Below are positions 7,388 through 15,817 of a DNA stretch of 64,000 nt, one piece after another. The DNA lies in NCBI RefSeq assembly GCF_047729875.1, contig NZ_CP159826.1:2356001-2420000 (forward strand), read 5' to 3'. The DNA comes from Marimicrobium sp913061115 (GTDB lineage Bacteria > Pseudomonadota > Gammaproteobacteria > Pseudomonadales > Halieaceae). Under the pieces are notes generated by a model, which was not told where the DNA came from, made no database searches, and worked only from the letters and a program-made list of their open reading frames with translations. Numbering within the stretch: position 1 is the stretch's first letter; each line of letters opens with the position of its first letter. The translations under genes and the position numbers were made by a program.

Positions 7388-8425
7388 CTAGACAGCAGCG
7401 CGAATGGCATCTACCGAACCCAAGGTTTCCATAGCCGCATGCAGGCGGTCCAGCGACGCCAGCATATAATTGACCGGCTGCCACGCATCGCCCATCGCTA
7501 GAGTCACTGCCGACCCAACCCAGACATACGCCGCATGCCACTGATATTGTTGCCAAAGTTGCTGCGCAGACGGCGCTGGCGCACCGAGTGCTAGCAGTTG
7601 CTCTCGGTAGTAATGAAGCATGCCCGACCCCCAAGCTTGCTGATCTGCTGGAGCCAATACGCCGGCCAGAAAATAACTGACATCGCGCATAGCCGGAGCC
7701 TTTGCTACCAGCGCCCAATCGAGAAAGCCCGGACCATCCGCGTCGAAGAATAGGTTGCCGTCATGCACATCACCATGAATCAACGTTGGCTCTCCGCGAT
7801 TCCACAGCCGATGAATATCATCAGTCCGGTCCAGATACAGCTCACCCATCTCCCGAAAGACCGATGGCATGCTAGAGGCATGCATCTTTAAAGCCTTATC
7901 GATAAGAGGCAGCGCAATCTCATGCTGCACCGGAGACTGCACCCAGGCGAGGTCAGAATCAAAACGTGGCGAAGCCCAATAAGCTGAATGGAAGCGTGCG
8001 AACGCTGCCAGCACTTCCCGAACGTAGTTTTCGGAATAGCGTGTTCTCGCGTTTCTGAAGGTACAGCCGCTGTCCTCCAGGTGCTCTAATAGCATAATAT
8101 ACTCTTCACCCGCATCGTCGCTGGCGGCAAAGTAACAGTGCGGCACGCGTACCGGAATCTCCCCGGAGAGGGTTGCGTAAAAACGAGTCTCGCGCCGGCC
8201 CATGCCGCTTGATGTCACAAAGGCTCGCTGCAACTCATCTGCAGGGGGCAGTTTCACAAACAACCGGGACGGAAGATCCAGCGATTTTTCATATTCCAGT
8301 GCCAGCACTGCACGACCGGTGGTGCCGGTGTGGGTATCTATCACACTATAACCGGAGACAGGAGCCCCCAACGCAGAAGAAAGCCACTCACACGATAAAT
8401 CGTTTACGTTTTTCGGTGTCAGCAA
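7388..8425 (-). CDS. Aminoglycoside-phosphotransferase-fold small-molecule kinase
   Basis: Predicted product of 345 residues with the choline/ecdysteroid-kinase type of protein-kinase-like fold. The catalytic loop is 'LIHGDVHDGNLFFD' (His217-Gly-Asp219, Asn224) and the metal-binding aspartate is in 'GFLDWALV' (Asp236). A likely ATP-binding Lys lies in 'SRLFVKLP'. The family phosphorylates hydroxyl groups of small molecules; the substrate cannot be predicted. The start is a TTG at 8425 preceded by GAGGAG with 7-base spacing. It is not adjacent to an acyl-CoA dehydrogenase, unlike the second kinase at 28155, and belongs to a different subgroup. The 190 bases downstream (7197-7387) contain no convincing gene. 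Confidence 0.8.
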   Translation of the reverse strand: MLTPKNVNDLSCEWLSSALGAPVSGYSVIDTHTGTTGRAVLALEYEKSLDLPSRLFVKLPPADELQRAFVTSSGMGRRETRFYATLSGEIPVRVPHCYFAASDDAGEEYIMLLEHLEDSGCTFRNARTRYSENYVREVLAAFARFHSAYWASPRFDSDLAWVQSPVQHEIALPLIDKALKMHASSMPSVFREMGELYLDRTDDIHRLWNRGEPTLIHGDVHDGNLFFDADGPGFLDWALVAKAPAMRDVSYFLAGVLAPADQQAWGSGMLHYYREQLLALGAPAPSAQQLWQQYQWHAAYVWVGSAVTLAMGDAWQPVNYMLASLDRLHAAMETLGSVDAIRAAV

Positions 8426-8484
8426 AATGACACTCCTCTTACTGTGCCCAACGGTGAAAGATGCAGTAAAAAAACAGGCATTTC

Positions 8485-9234
8485 TTAGCGTACCTCAACC
8501 GTTACGGGTATCCAACGATTGAGAATATAGCGCAGGCTTCCACTGCCTTTCATTGTCTGCAGGGCGGCATTCAGCGATTGTGCTAAACGCTCATCGTCTT
8601 TGCGCACAGCCCACGCTAACTGTTCGTTGGTCAGTGGTGAATACAGACTGAGTAGGTCCTCATTATCTTGCGACGTTGCAAGCTGCCAACTGGTCGGGGC
8701 ATCGTGAACATAGAGATCAATATCATCATTGCGGAGGCCGTCAAAGGCGGCAGATGGAGTGCTGAAGTAGCTGATCTGAGCTTCCTCGAGTTCAATCTTG
8801 GCAAATTCTGCGCCAGTAGTGCCTGGCTCTACACCCACACGCACCCCCTTTCGGTAGATCGACCAGGGCTGAGAAAACTGTCCCGCGTTATCCATCAGCA
8901 TTATAGCCATCTGCCCAACCTCCATATAAGAGTCGGTGAAGATAACCTGCTCGCCACGCGCAGACGTTACGCTCATACCAGACATTATCACGTCAATTTC
9001 GCCCGCCTGCAGAGCTGGAATCAACTTTTCAAAGGGCATTTCCACCATGGTCATTTTTCGGCCAAGAATCGCGCCTACGGCCGTGGCATTATCGGCTTCA
9101 ATACCAACGATGCGCCCTTCCTGTTTGTAGGCCAATGGCGGATAATCTGTCGAGATACCGACCTTGAGTCCCTCGGCAGCGACACCTAGGGAAGCGAAAA
9201 AGAACACTATTAGGAGCAAGGCGTTACGCAACAT
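8485..9234 (-). CDS. Family 3 (amino-acid type) periplasmic solute-binding protein
   Basis: The 249-residue protein begins with a signal peptide ('MLRNALLLIVFFFASLGVAAE'), then shows the SBP_bac_3 pattern: 'LKVGISTDYPPLAYKQEGRIVGIEADNA', 'LQAGEIDVIMSGMSVTSARGEQVIFTDSY', 'VGVEPGTTGAEFAKIEL' and 'LAWAVRKDDERLAQSLNAAL'. These proteins bind amino acids or related ligands for ABC uptake or sensing. No ABC permease or ATPase genes lie beside it, so it may serve a remote transporter or act as a sensor partner. The ATG at 9234 follows GAGAGAATTCC. The divergent SDR gene begins about 100 bases away; the shared region holds a small AATGT-A-ACATT repeat around 9282. Confidence 0.85.
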   Translation of the reverse strand: MLRNALLLIVFFFASLGVAAEGLKVGISTDYPPLAYKQEGRIVGIEADNATAVGAILGRKMTMVEMPFEKLIPALQAGEIDVIMSGMSVTSARGEQVIFTDSYMEVGQMAIMLMDNAGQFSQPWSIYRKGVRVGVEPGTTGAEFAKIELEEAQISYFSTPSAAFDGLRNDDIDLYVHDAPTSWQLATSQDNEDLLSLYSPLTNEQLAWAVRKDDERLAQSLNAALQTMKGSGSLRYILNRWIPVTVEVR

Positions 9235-9332
9235 GGAATTCTCTCTTTAGTAGTCGGAACCGATAATCCGTTGAATGCGTTAATGTAACATTGCCCAATA
9301 CTCCGATGGAAGTCATCAGGAAAGCAGCCACC

Positions 9333-10124
9333 ATGCAACTCACATTCCATCAAAAGACAGCACTGGTAACCGGTGCAGACCGCAACACTGGGGCTGTAAT
9401 TGCCCGCACGCTTTCAACTAATGGTGTCACCGTCATTGTCCACAGCAATCATTGTGACGGTAGCGCTGCCAAGGCTGCAAAGACCTTGGAAAATAGTTTT
9501 TGGGTAGAAGGTGATATTGCCACTGAAGCCGGGTGTCAGGCAGTGCTGGAACAGTTGCAATCGCAGGCACTCAGCGTCGACATATTAGTGAACAACTACG
9601 GCACCGCCGCTTTCGCGAAGTGGGATTCTGCAAGCACTGAAGACTGGTTGGACATGTACCAGAAGAATGTCCTGTCCGTGGCCCGATTGGTGCAGGGTAT
9701 CGTGCCGCAAATGAAACAACGTGCCTGGGGGCGGATCGTTAACCTCGGCACGATAGGCTCGCATCGACCTGGCAAAATTATGCCTCATTACTATGCCTCC
9801 AAGGGTGCACTGGCCAATCTCGGAGTCAGCCTGACACAGGAGTTGGCAGGCACGGGAATCACCGTCAACACGGTCTCTCCTGGCCTGATTCACACGCCAG
9901 AGTTGGAGGCAGGCTACCGCGTGAGAGCGCGCAAAAAAGGCTGGGGTGACGACTGGGAAGATATCCTGGCCCACATTGTCTCAGAGGAATTCCCCAATCC
10001 CTGTGGGCGCCTCGCCAGTCGTGAGGAAGTCGCTGACCTAGTGGCCTTTCTGTGCAGCGACAACGCCGGGTTTATCAACGGCCAAAACATACGCATCGAT
10101 GGAGGTGCTGTCTCTTACGTATAA
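9333..10124 (+). CDS. Short-chain dehydrogenase/reductase
   Basis: A classical SDR of 263 residues: NAD(P)-binding 'TALVTGADRNTG', the 'ILVNNYGT' strand (NNAG equivalent), catalytic 'YYASKGAL', 'VNTVSPGLIHTPE' and a C-terminal 'FINGQNIRIDGGA'. It probably interconverts an alcohol and a ketone. Both the glycine motif ('GADRNTG' in place of GxxxGxG) and NNYG deviate from the commonest forms. The ATG at 9333 is chosen because AGGA precedes it and the family N-terminus starts here; in-frame ATG 9306 and TTG 9291 would add 9 or 14 residues. No catabolic partner is adjacent, so the substrate is unknown. Confidence 0.82.
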   Translation: MQLTFHQKTALVTGADRNTGAVIARTLSTNGVTVIVHSNHCDGSAAKAAKTLENSFWVEGDIATEAGCQAVLEQLQSQALSVDILVNNYGTAAFAKWDSASTEDWLDMYQKNVLSVARLVQGIVPQMKQRAWGRIVNLGTIGSHRPGKIMPHYYASKGALANLGVSLTQELAGTGITVNTVSPGLIHTPELEAGYRVRARKKGWGDDWEDILAHIVSEEFPNPCGRLASREEVADLVAFLCSDNAGFINGQNIRIDGGAVSYV

Positions 10125-10231
10125 TAGTGACTCTAATGACTCTACAATACTTGACGCTGTATAGCGCATTTGCCATGATCACAATGCTTCAATACTTCAC
10201 CGACCCTCTACAATCACAAAGGATTAACACT

Positions 10232-10807
10232 ATGAAGACATTAATAAGATTAACTATGGCGTTCGTACTGTTCAGCCTAGCAAGCCTCACAGCACAGGCA
10301 GACTCGTACTCTGACGCTATAGAAACCTTTAGAAACGCCGGAGAAAGCGCTACCTTTTTTGATAAGAGCGTCGGTTACGCAGTCTTTCCTACCATTGGCA
10401 AAGGTGGCATCGGCATTGGCGGGGCTTTCGGTGAAGGCAAAGTCTACCGGGATGGTGTCGCCATTGGCACTTCTAATATGACTCAAGTGACCATTGGATT
10501 TCAGCTTGGTGGGCAAGCTTTTAGCCAAATTATCTTTTTTGAAAATGAGAATGCACTGATCAACTTCATCGCGGGAAACTTTGAATTTAGCGCAGATGCT
10601 AGTGCCGTAGCGATCACAGCGGCCGCCTCGGCGGGCGCCAACACTGGCGGTGGTGCTTCAACCGGTCTTAGCGGTGGCAAGAATGATGCCGATACAACGT
10701 CACTGGGGGGATACCACAAGGGTATGGCTATCTTCACTATCGCCAAGGGTGGCCTGATGTATCAAGCGACACTGGGTGGTCAAAAGTATAGCTATACTGC
10801 TCTGTAA
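10232..10807 (+). CDS. SYLF (YSC84-type) lipid-binding domain protein, exported
   Basis: The 191-residue protein has a signal peptide ('MKTLIRLTMAFVLFSLASLTAQA') followed by a SYLF/DUF500 domain: 'FDKSVGYAVFPTIGKGGIGIGGAFGEGKVYRDG', 'VTIGFQLGGQAFSQIIFF', 'FSADASAVAITAAAS' and 'KGGLMYQATLGGQKY'. SYLF domains bind phosphoinositides in eukaryotes; bacterial members are periplasmic proteins of uncertain role. The ATG at 10232 follows AAAGGATTAACACT, a suitable ribosome-binding site. The frame is open upstream into the SDR gene, but that extension is a shadow. A clear terminator follows, so this is probably a single-gene or two-gene unit. Confidence 0.85.
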   Translation: MKTLIRLTMAFVLFSLASLTAQADSYSDAIETFRNAGESATFFDKSVGYAVFPTIGKGGIGIGGAFGEGKVYRDGVAIGTSNMTQVTIGFQLGGQAFSQIIFFENENALINFIAGNFEFSADASAVAITAAASAGANTGGGASTGLSGGKNDADTTSLGGYHKGMAIFTIAKGGLMYQATLGGQKYSYTAL

Positions 10808-10828
10808 GTACTAAAAAGCTTTTTCACA

Positions 10829-10858
10829 GGCCGCAACGGTAACGTTGCGGCCTTTTTT
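10829..10858 (+). terminator. Rho-independent terminator after the SYLF gene
   Basis: GGCCGCAACG and CGTTGCGGCC form a perfect 10-base stem around a short GTAA loop, followed directly by six T residues. It lies 21 bases after the SYLF stop codon and points in the same direction. Confidence 0.9.
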
Positions 10859-10973
10859 ATACCGTCGATCCAGCTTTTCGGCCTACCAAGTCTCGCCGAA
10901 AGGTCGAATGACAACGTCAAAGGTCACAGCGGGCCGCATGTGCCAGCACCAGCAAGATCACAAAGTTCGTCCG

Positions 10974-13337
10974 TCATAGACGCTCCACTGTGCCTTTATC
11001 GCCATCCAGCCGAATGCGATCTCCCGTGTTAAAAAAGCGTGTCCCCTCACGGGAATTGACGATGCACGGTAGCCCATACTCTCTGGCTATCACGGCCCCA
11101 TGAGAAACCGAACTTCCAAGATCCGTCACCAGACCCCCTATCAAACTAAAGTAGGGTGTCCAGCCGATATCGGTTATCGGTGTAATCAGAATTTCTCCCG
11201 GCTGCAATTTAGCCGCGTCAGCCAAGGTTATCGCTACGCGCGCAATGCCCTCGACAATACCGCGCGAGGCTGGACGACCCTGTAATACACCGTCAGTAAT
11301 CGTTGACGCACGCGCCTCCATTGGCTGTGGCAAACCGACCGAAATTTCCGGGAATTCGAATTGTTGCTGGTAGATTAGCGCCTCTCGACGCGCAATGGCA
11401 CGGTCTACTGCCGCAGAATCAGGGCGTAAAACAAAGCCGGGCAATTCCTTCACGCTAAAAAAATTGACCAAGTCTGCGTCGGGCAGCATGCCCTCTTCTT
11501 GCAACAGTTTCCCGAGATGGCGAAAACCGGACTTGAACCGGTGAGCAACCTCTACCAATTGAGACTTGGTATGCTCCCGCCGGCGAATGGCATTATGTGC
11601 TTTGGGCAACACCCAACGAAGGCCGCGACTCAAACTGGAAAAATCAATATTCGCACTGAGTAGGGGCTTTCGTCCTCCGGTTACAAAACGGGCATGTACG
11701 GACGCTTGCATACTTTGGATAAGTGGCGAGGGATCATCGCGCCATGCTGGATCACGCATACACAGTTCACGATATCCTCGATGTCCATTGTCGGACAGAA
11801 AAGTCGCGAATATCGGTGCCAATGCCGGTTCGTTACGCAACCATAACAGCGCATCGTCGACCGTCGCCTGCTGAAAAGCCCGCTGCGCAGATGGATGCTC
11901 CACTACACGATCGATGAGACTGTCCAATTTCTCCAGCATCACGGCACTCTCTACCCCGGTGGCACCGGCCAGCAAACGTATCGCCTCACCCTGCTCTTCA
12001 CTGGTGCTATTATTGGATTTACTAGAAACCATATTCTCCACGATGGTGCACAGAAAGCCCGATAATGCAGAGGACTGGATATGCACCGCCATAGCGTGGT
12101 CAAAGAAAGCAGATTTTTTCTCAAGCTCCCTCCACATAGCTTTACTGTCGGTTTCATTGTGGATGACAAATACGTTAAGTTCGTCACCAAATCGGTCAAC
12201 GACTGCAGGAGCACGCAGGCAATAGGCCAGCAGTTTGCCCGTATTGATCACCCGACGCAAAAAAGGCTGTGGTGGGAATGGCTTGAGTTCTGGAATGATG
12301 CGTCCGCACAGAGCCTGGCCCGTTTGCTCCACAGTAGAACCCAGTACAGCGGAAGACATCACAACATTGCCTGACAGATTAAGAAGAAGATGCCCATAGG
12401 CCCAGGCGGTAATCTGCCAGTCTTTCTGGATACCCGACCTCGCGCCCACTGCGACCTGCATATGCTGCAAGCCGTAATCGATACCCCAGCCGGTGAAAGA
12501 GCCTGTCAAAGGACATACCGCACCGGGCATCATCTCACTCACGTTGCTAATCGTTAGCACATCATCCGGACGCGGCAACACGGTATCAAATTCGTTGAGA
12601 TCTTCGGGCAAGGTGGTAATAGGCCTAGCCTGCAACCAATATAAGGTGCCATCCTGGTCTATTGCCCATTCCAAGTCCAAAGGCTGGCCTTCATGAGCCG
12701 CGGCCGCCCGGGCGCCCTTCGCTATCAACAGTATTTCTCCATCGCTAAGCAAGGGCTCAGCTGCCGTCAACTGTCGTCGCACGATGCTCCCACTGGTATG
12801 CACACCGTAGTGATCGGGGGTAGCCTCACCGCTTACAAGAGCCTCTCCCAGGCCCGCAACGGCATCAATCACCAACAGATCACGTCTAGCGCTTACTGGG
12901 TCTGCGGTAAATACAACACCGGCTGCTCTGGCGTTCACCATGGCCTGCACCACAACATTCATTGTGGCGGTGTCACTGCCAGTCTGGTCCTGCAGATAAC
13001 TGCGAGCACGTTCATTTGAGACGGAAGCCACGCAGCGCTGGATGGCCTCGCGCAGCGCCTCCGGACCCCGCACATTCAACACGGTGTCGTACTGACCGGC
13101 AAACGATGCATCAGTGCCGTCTTCGCCCAGAGCCGATGAGCGCACAGCGACTGCCTCCTTGCCTAGATCGCGATAAGCTTGGTCTAGTCTGTCAGGAAAG
13201 GCGTCAGCACAAGCATTGCGCAGCACAAAGGCAGGCGGAACAGGCAAGCCCATGGCTAACAATCTCGCAAGCCCATAGGCCTTGCCGCCCGCACTGGCGT
13301 CAGTGATATCCGCCAGTGTACAAATTTCAGTCGTCAC
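10974..13337 (-). CDS. PEP-synthase/rifampicin-phosphotransferase-like dikinase
   Basis: About 787 residues. The N-terminal ATP-grasp domain of the PPDK family is clear ('SAGGKAYGLARLLAMGLPVPPAFVL', 'AVAVRSSALGEDGTDASFAGQYDTVLNV', 'VVVQAMVNARAAGVVFTADP', 'LEWAIDQDGTLYWLQARPI'). The C-terminal PEP-utilising swivel domain carries the phospho-acceptor His in 'GSSVSHGAVIAREYGLPCIV' (about residue 746). The PEP/pyruvate TIM barrel of true PEP synthase is absent; a middle domain of about 350 residues separates the two parts. This ATP domain-substrate domain-His domain order is that of rifampicin phosphotransferase. The substrate may be a lipid or other hydroxyl compound. The GTG at 13337 has GAGG upstream; the TTG at 13361 has no ribosome-binding site. 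It is downstream of the GST gene. Confidence 0.82.
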   Translation of the reverse strand: MTTEICTLADITDASAGGKAYGLARLLAMGLPVPPAFVLRNACADAFPDRLDQAYRDLGKEAVAVRSSALGEDGTDASFAGQYDTVLNVRGPEALREAIQRCVASVSNERARSYLQDQTGSDTATMNVVVQAMVNARAAGVVFTADPVSARRDLLVIDAVAGLGEALVSGEATPDHYGVHTSGSIVRRQLTAAEPLLSDGEILLIAKGARAAAAHEGQPLDLEWAIDQDGTLYWLQARPITTLPEDLNEFDTVLPRPDDVLTISNVSEMMPGAVCPLTGSFTGWGIDYGLQHMQVAVGARSGIQKDWQITAWAYGHLLLNLSGNVVMSSAVLGSTVEQTGQALCGRIIPELKPFPPQPFLRRVINTGKLLAYCLRAPAVVDRFGDELNVFVIHNETDSKAMWRELEKKSAFFDHAMAVHIQSSALSGFLCTIVENMVSSKSNNSTSEEQGEAIRLLAGATGVESAVMLEKLDSLIDRVVEHPSAQRAFQQATVDDALLWLRNEPALAPIFATFLSDNGHRGYRELCMRDPAWRDDPSPLIQSMQASVHARFVTGGRKPLLSANIDFSSLSRGLRWVLPKAHNAIRRREHTKSQLVEVAHRFKSGFRHLGKLLQEEGMLPDADLVNFFSVKELPGFVLRPDSAAVDRAIARREALIYQQQFEFPEISVGLPQPMEARASTITDGVLQGRPASRGIVEGIARVAITLADAAKLQPGEILITPITDIGWTPYFSLIGGLVTDLGSSVSHGAVIAREYGLPCIVNSREGTRFFNTGDRIRLDGDKGTVERL

Positions 13338-13395
13338 AATAGTTATGGCCTCATATTCCAAAGGTATAGTTTCAATAGAAAAAGGGGGAAGCTTC

Positions 13396-14037
13396 TCAGC
13401 CGCGTCCCATCAAAGCGGCTTCCGCCACTAATATTTGATTGACAACCGGATGAGATTTTACTCTCTCTACAAAGTCACAGAAAACAGGCCAGCGTGCGCT
13501 ATCAATTTCGTAGCCCGCATAGCCAGCATTCACAAAAGGACTCATCAGACTGATATCTGCGATCATAAAATCGCCAAAAATGAAGCCTTCTGCCGGCACT
13601 TGAGCCTCGAGGTAATCAAGAATTGGCGGCAGCTGCTTTTCGATAATTTTTTTAACTAATTCCTCGTCAGCCTCCTGCTTGAGCACCATCGGACGCATAA
13701 AGCGCTGGAAAAAAATTCCCGCTGCCAGTTCCGCCACTCGGGTACCTCCTAACTCCTCATACCAGCGAGCCCTTGCCTTATCAACGGCATTATCAGGATA
13801 TAAAGCTGGCCGAGGATAAGCGTCCTCGAGATACTCACAAATAACCGTTGAATCACAAATGGTCAGCTCTCCGTCCTGCAGTGTCGGTATCTTTTCCAAC
13901 GGATTGATATTCCGATACACCGGATCCTTAGTGAACGGGATTTGCTGAATTTGCTCGAAAGGCAGCTCCTTGAGTGCCAATGCAACCAACACTTTGCGCA
14001 CAAACGGCGACGCGGACGCGCCGTGCAAAATAATCAT
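13396..14037 (-). CDS. Glutathione S-transferase family protein
   Basis: A 213-residue cytosolic-type GST. The thioredoxin-like N-domain is 'MIILHGASASPFVRKVLVAL' with a Ser at the catalytic position, then 'NPLEKIPTLQDGELTICDSTVICEYLED' containing the cis-proline and the Glu/Asp-Ser motif that holds glutathione. The all-helical C-domain ends with 'FIFGDFMIADISLMSPFVNAGYAGY', the N-capping box. The ATG at 14037 is preceded by GGAGGAGT; the 11-residue extension upstream is not used. It lies in the minus-strand cluster between the monooxygenase and the PEP/ATP enzyme, which suggests handling of an electrophilic intermediate (inference). Confidence 0.88.
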   Translation of the reverse strand: MIILHGASASPFVRKVLVALALKELPFEQIQQIPFTKDPVYRNINPLEKIPTLQDGELTICDSTVICEYLEDAYPRPALYPDNAVDKARARWYEELGGTRVAELAAGIFFQRFMRPMVLKQEADEELVKKIIEKQLPPILDYLEAQVPAEGFIFGDFMIADISLMSPFVNAGYAGYEIDSARWPVFCDFVERVKSHPVVNQILVAEAALMGRG

Positions 14038-14221
14038 AGGACTCCTCCGTCTTCCAAAGGGTCCACCCACCGTGACACGGCTCGCCCAATACCATCTGGC
14101 GCAATGTGCTTGCCCTGCACCTGCTGGAACTGCTTTTCATATCGCATCGATACTGAGATCAGCGTTACTCCTTTTAAAGTTCTTAAAGCATCAAACATAA
14201 AATTCTGGCTGCATGATCCGT

Positions 14222-15676
14222 CTACTTAAATTTAAGCACCGTGTCTGCAAGAGGTCTCAGACGCAAGCTGATAAAATCTATTATGAAATTCTGATAAACG
14301 CGCCAAGGTAGCTTTTTACCTTGTTTCGGAAACTCCTCAACAGCTCGCAAGATATAGCCCGAGCTAAAATCGAGCATTGGCTCCTCTTCGAGTCCAGCAG
14401 AGGCAACCTTCGGCACGGCCATCGTCGTCCCCGTCTTTCGCATATAATTTAGCAGGCGACAGACATATTGGCCCGTAAGGTCAGACTTGAGTGTCCAAGA
14501 AGCATTTGTATAGCCAAATACCTGTACCAGGTTAGGAATATTAGACAGCATCATGCCCCGATAGACATAAAGTGTAGAAGGATCCACAACCGCCCCGTCG
14601 ACAATTAATGTTGTGCCCCCTATAAACCTCATCGTCAGACCCGTGGCCAATACGATAATGTCTGCATCCAGATCCCTGCCGGATTTGAGGTGAATGCCAG
14701 TTGGGGTGAAATAGTCGACATGGTCAGTGACTACTTCAGCGCGCTTTTCCGCAATTGCAGTAAACAAATCTCCCTCAGGCACGGCACACAAACGCTGATC
14801 CCAGGGGTCATAATTCGGAGTGAAATGCGTCTTGATATCGTAACCCTCACCGAGCGCTTCACGTACCTGACCCAGTAACAATTTCTTTACCACTTGCGGC
14901 CGTTTGCGTGAAAGATTGAATACCGCTATCTGCAGCAAAATACGCTTCCAACGCACAATGCGGTACACCCATGAGGCGGGCAGAACGCCTTGCAAACGCG
15001 CGGACCAGGAGTCCTGTTCCGGAATCGAAGCCACATAGGTAGGGGAGCGCTGCAACATAATGGTTTGCGCGGCCGTTTTAGCCAGCTCAGGCACCAGCGT
15101 GACAGCAGTGGCGCCACTGCCAATAACAATGACCTTCTTTGCCTTGTAATCTAAACTCTCAGGCCAGTGCTGAGTGTGAATCACTTGCCCCTTAAAATCA
15201 TCCCGACCGGAAAATTCGGGCGTATGACCTTGCTCATAGTCATAATAACCTCCGCACATCATAAGAAAATTACACTCGAACTCTATAACGTCATCCATAT
15301 CGGAACGCTGGACACTGACCGTCCATGTGGAGGACTCAGACGACCAACTGGCGCTGAGTACCTTGTGGTTGTAGCGGATGTGTTTATCCACACCGGTTTC
15401 AGTCGCCGTCTCTCGGAGGTATCTCAGTATTGAGGGGCCATCGGCGAGCGACTTGCTATCTAGCCAGGGCTTAAAGGTGTAACCCAGTGTGTACATGTCG
15501 CTGTCGGAACGTATGCCGGGATATCGAAATAAATCCCAGGTGCCTCCTAGGGTCTCTCTGGATTCCAGCAAAGCGAAGGTGCGATCTGGGCAGTCGCGCT
15601 GCAGATGCCTGGCACTGCCGATGCCGGACAGCCCTGCACCCACTATCACCACATCCACAAAGTTAGCACTCGGCAT
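14222..15676 (-). CDS. Flavin-dependent Baeyer-Villiger-type monooxygenase
   Basis: The 484-residue product has two Rossmann motifs, 'VIVGAGLSGIG' for FAD (about 11-20) and 'VIVIGSGATAV' for NADPH (about 182-192). The Baeyer-Villiger fingerprint FxGxxxHxxxWP is present as 'FKGQVIHTQHWP' (161-172). 'GGTWDLFRYPGIRSDSDMYTLGY' is typical of the EthA-like branch. Such enzymes insert oxygen beside a carbonyl to make esters or lactones, or oxidise sulfur and nitrogen. With the MBL hydrolase and SDRs upstream, a ketone-to-ester-to-acid sequence is plausible but inferred. The start has AGAGA upstream. The GST gene follows after 184 bases (14038-14221) in which I see no gene. Confidence 0.88.
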   Translation of the reverse strand: MPSANFVDVVIVGAGLSGIGSARHLQRDCPDRTFALLESRETLGGTWDLFRYPGIRSDSDMYTLGYTFKPWLDSKSLADGPSILRYLRETATETGVDKHIRYNHKVLSASWSSESSTWTVSVQRSDMDDVIEFECNFLMMCGGYYDYEQGHTPEFSGRDDFKGQVIHTQHWPESLDYKAKKVIVIGSGATAVTLVPELAKTAAQTIMLQRSPTYVASIPEQDSWSARLQGVLPASWVYRIVRWKRILLQIAVFNLSRKRPQVVKKLLLGQVREALGEGYDIKTHFTPNYDPWDQRLCAVPEGDLFTAIAEKRAEVVTDHVDYFTPTGIHLKSGRDLDADIIVLATGLTMRFIGGTTLIVDGAVVDPSTLYVYRGMMLSNIPNLVQVFGYTNASWTLKSDLTGQYVCRLLNYMRKTGTTMAVPKVASAGLEEEPMLDFSSGYILRAVEEFPKQGKKLPWRVYQNFIIDFISLRLRPLADTVLKFK

Positions 15677-15735
15677 ACCACTATTCTCTTTAAGCCCAGC
15701 AGGGTCTTGTTCACAGGATAATTGCGAGATGTACT

Positions 15736-15761
15736 TTGAACTATTATGCGGCCGCGTTCAA
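15736..15761. promoter_or_regulatory. Spaced inverted repeat upstream of the monooxygenase gene
   Basis: TTGAAC and GTTCAA are perfect 6-base arms separated by 14 bases (15742-15755). They lie about 60-85 bases before the monooxygenase start on the minus strand, in the 141-base gap after the MBL gene, the place expected for an internal promoter and operator. Confidence 0.3.
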
Positions 15762-15817
15762 TACTTTGGCACGGTAACATTCGTGATTGACCTTAAGTAG
15801 CCCGTCCGATATCGCGA

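Noticed and set aside
7209..7718. 169-codon minus-strand open frame
   Set aside because: More than half overlaps the kinase gene at 7388 in another frame, the translation is low-complexity Cys/Gly/Ser-rich, and no ribosome-binding site is visible.
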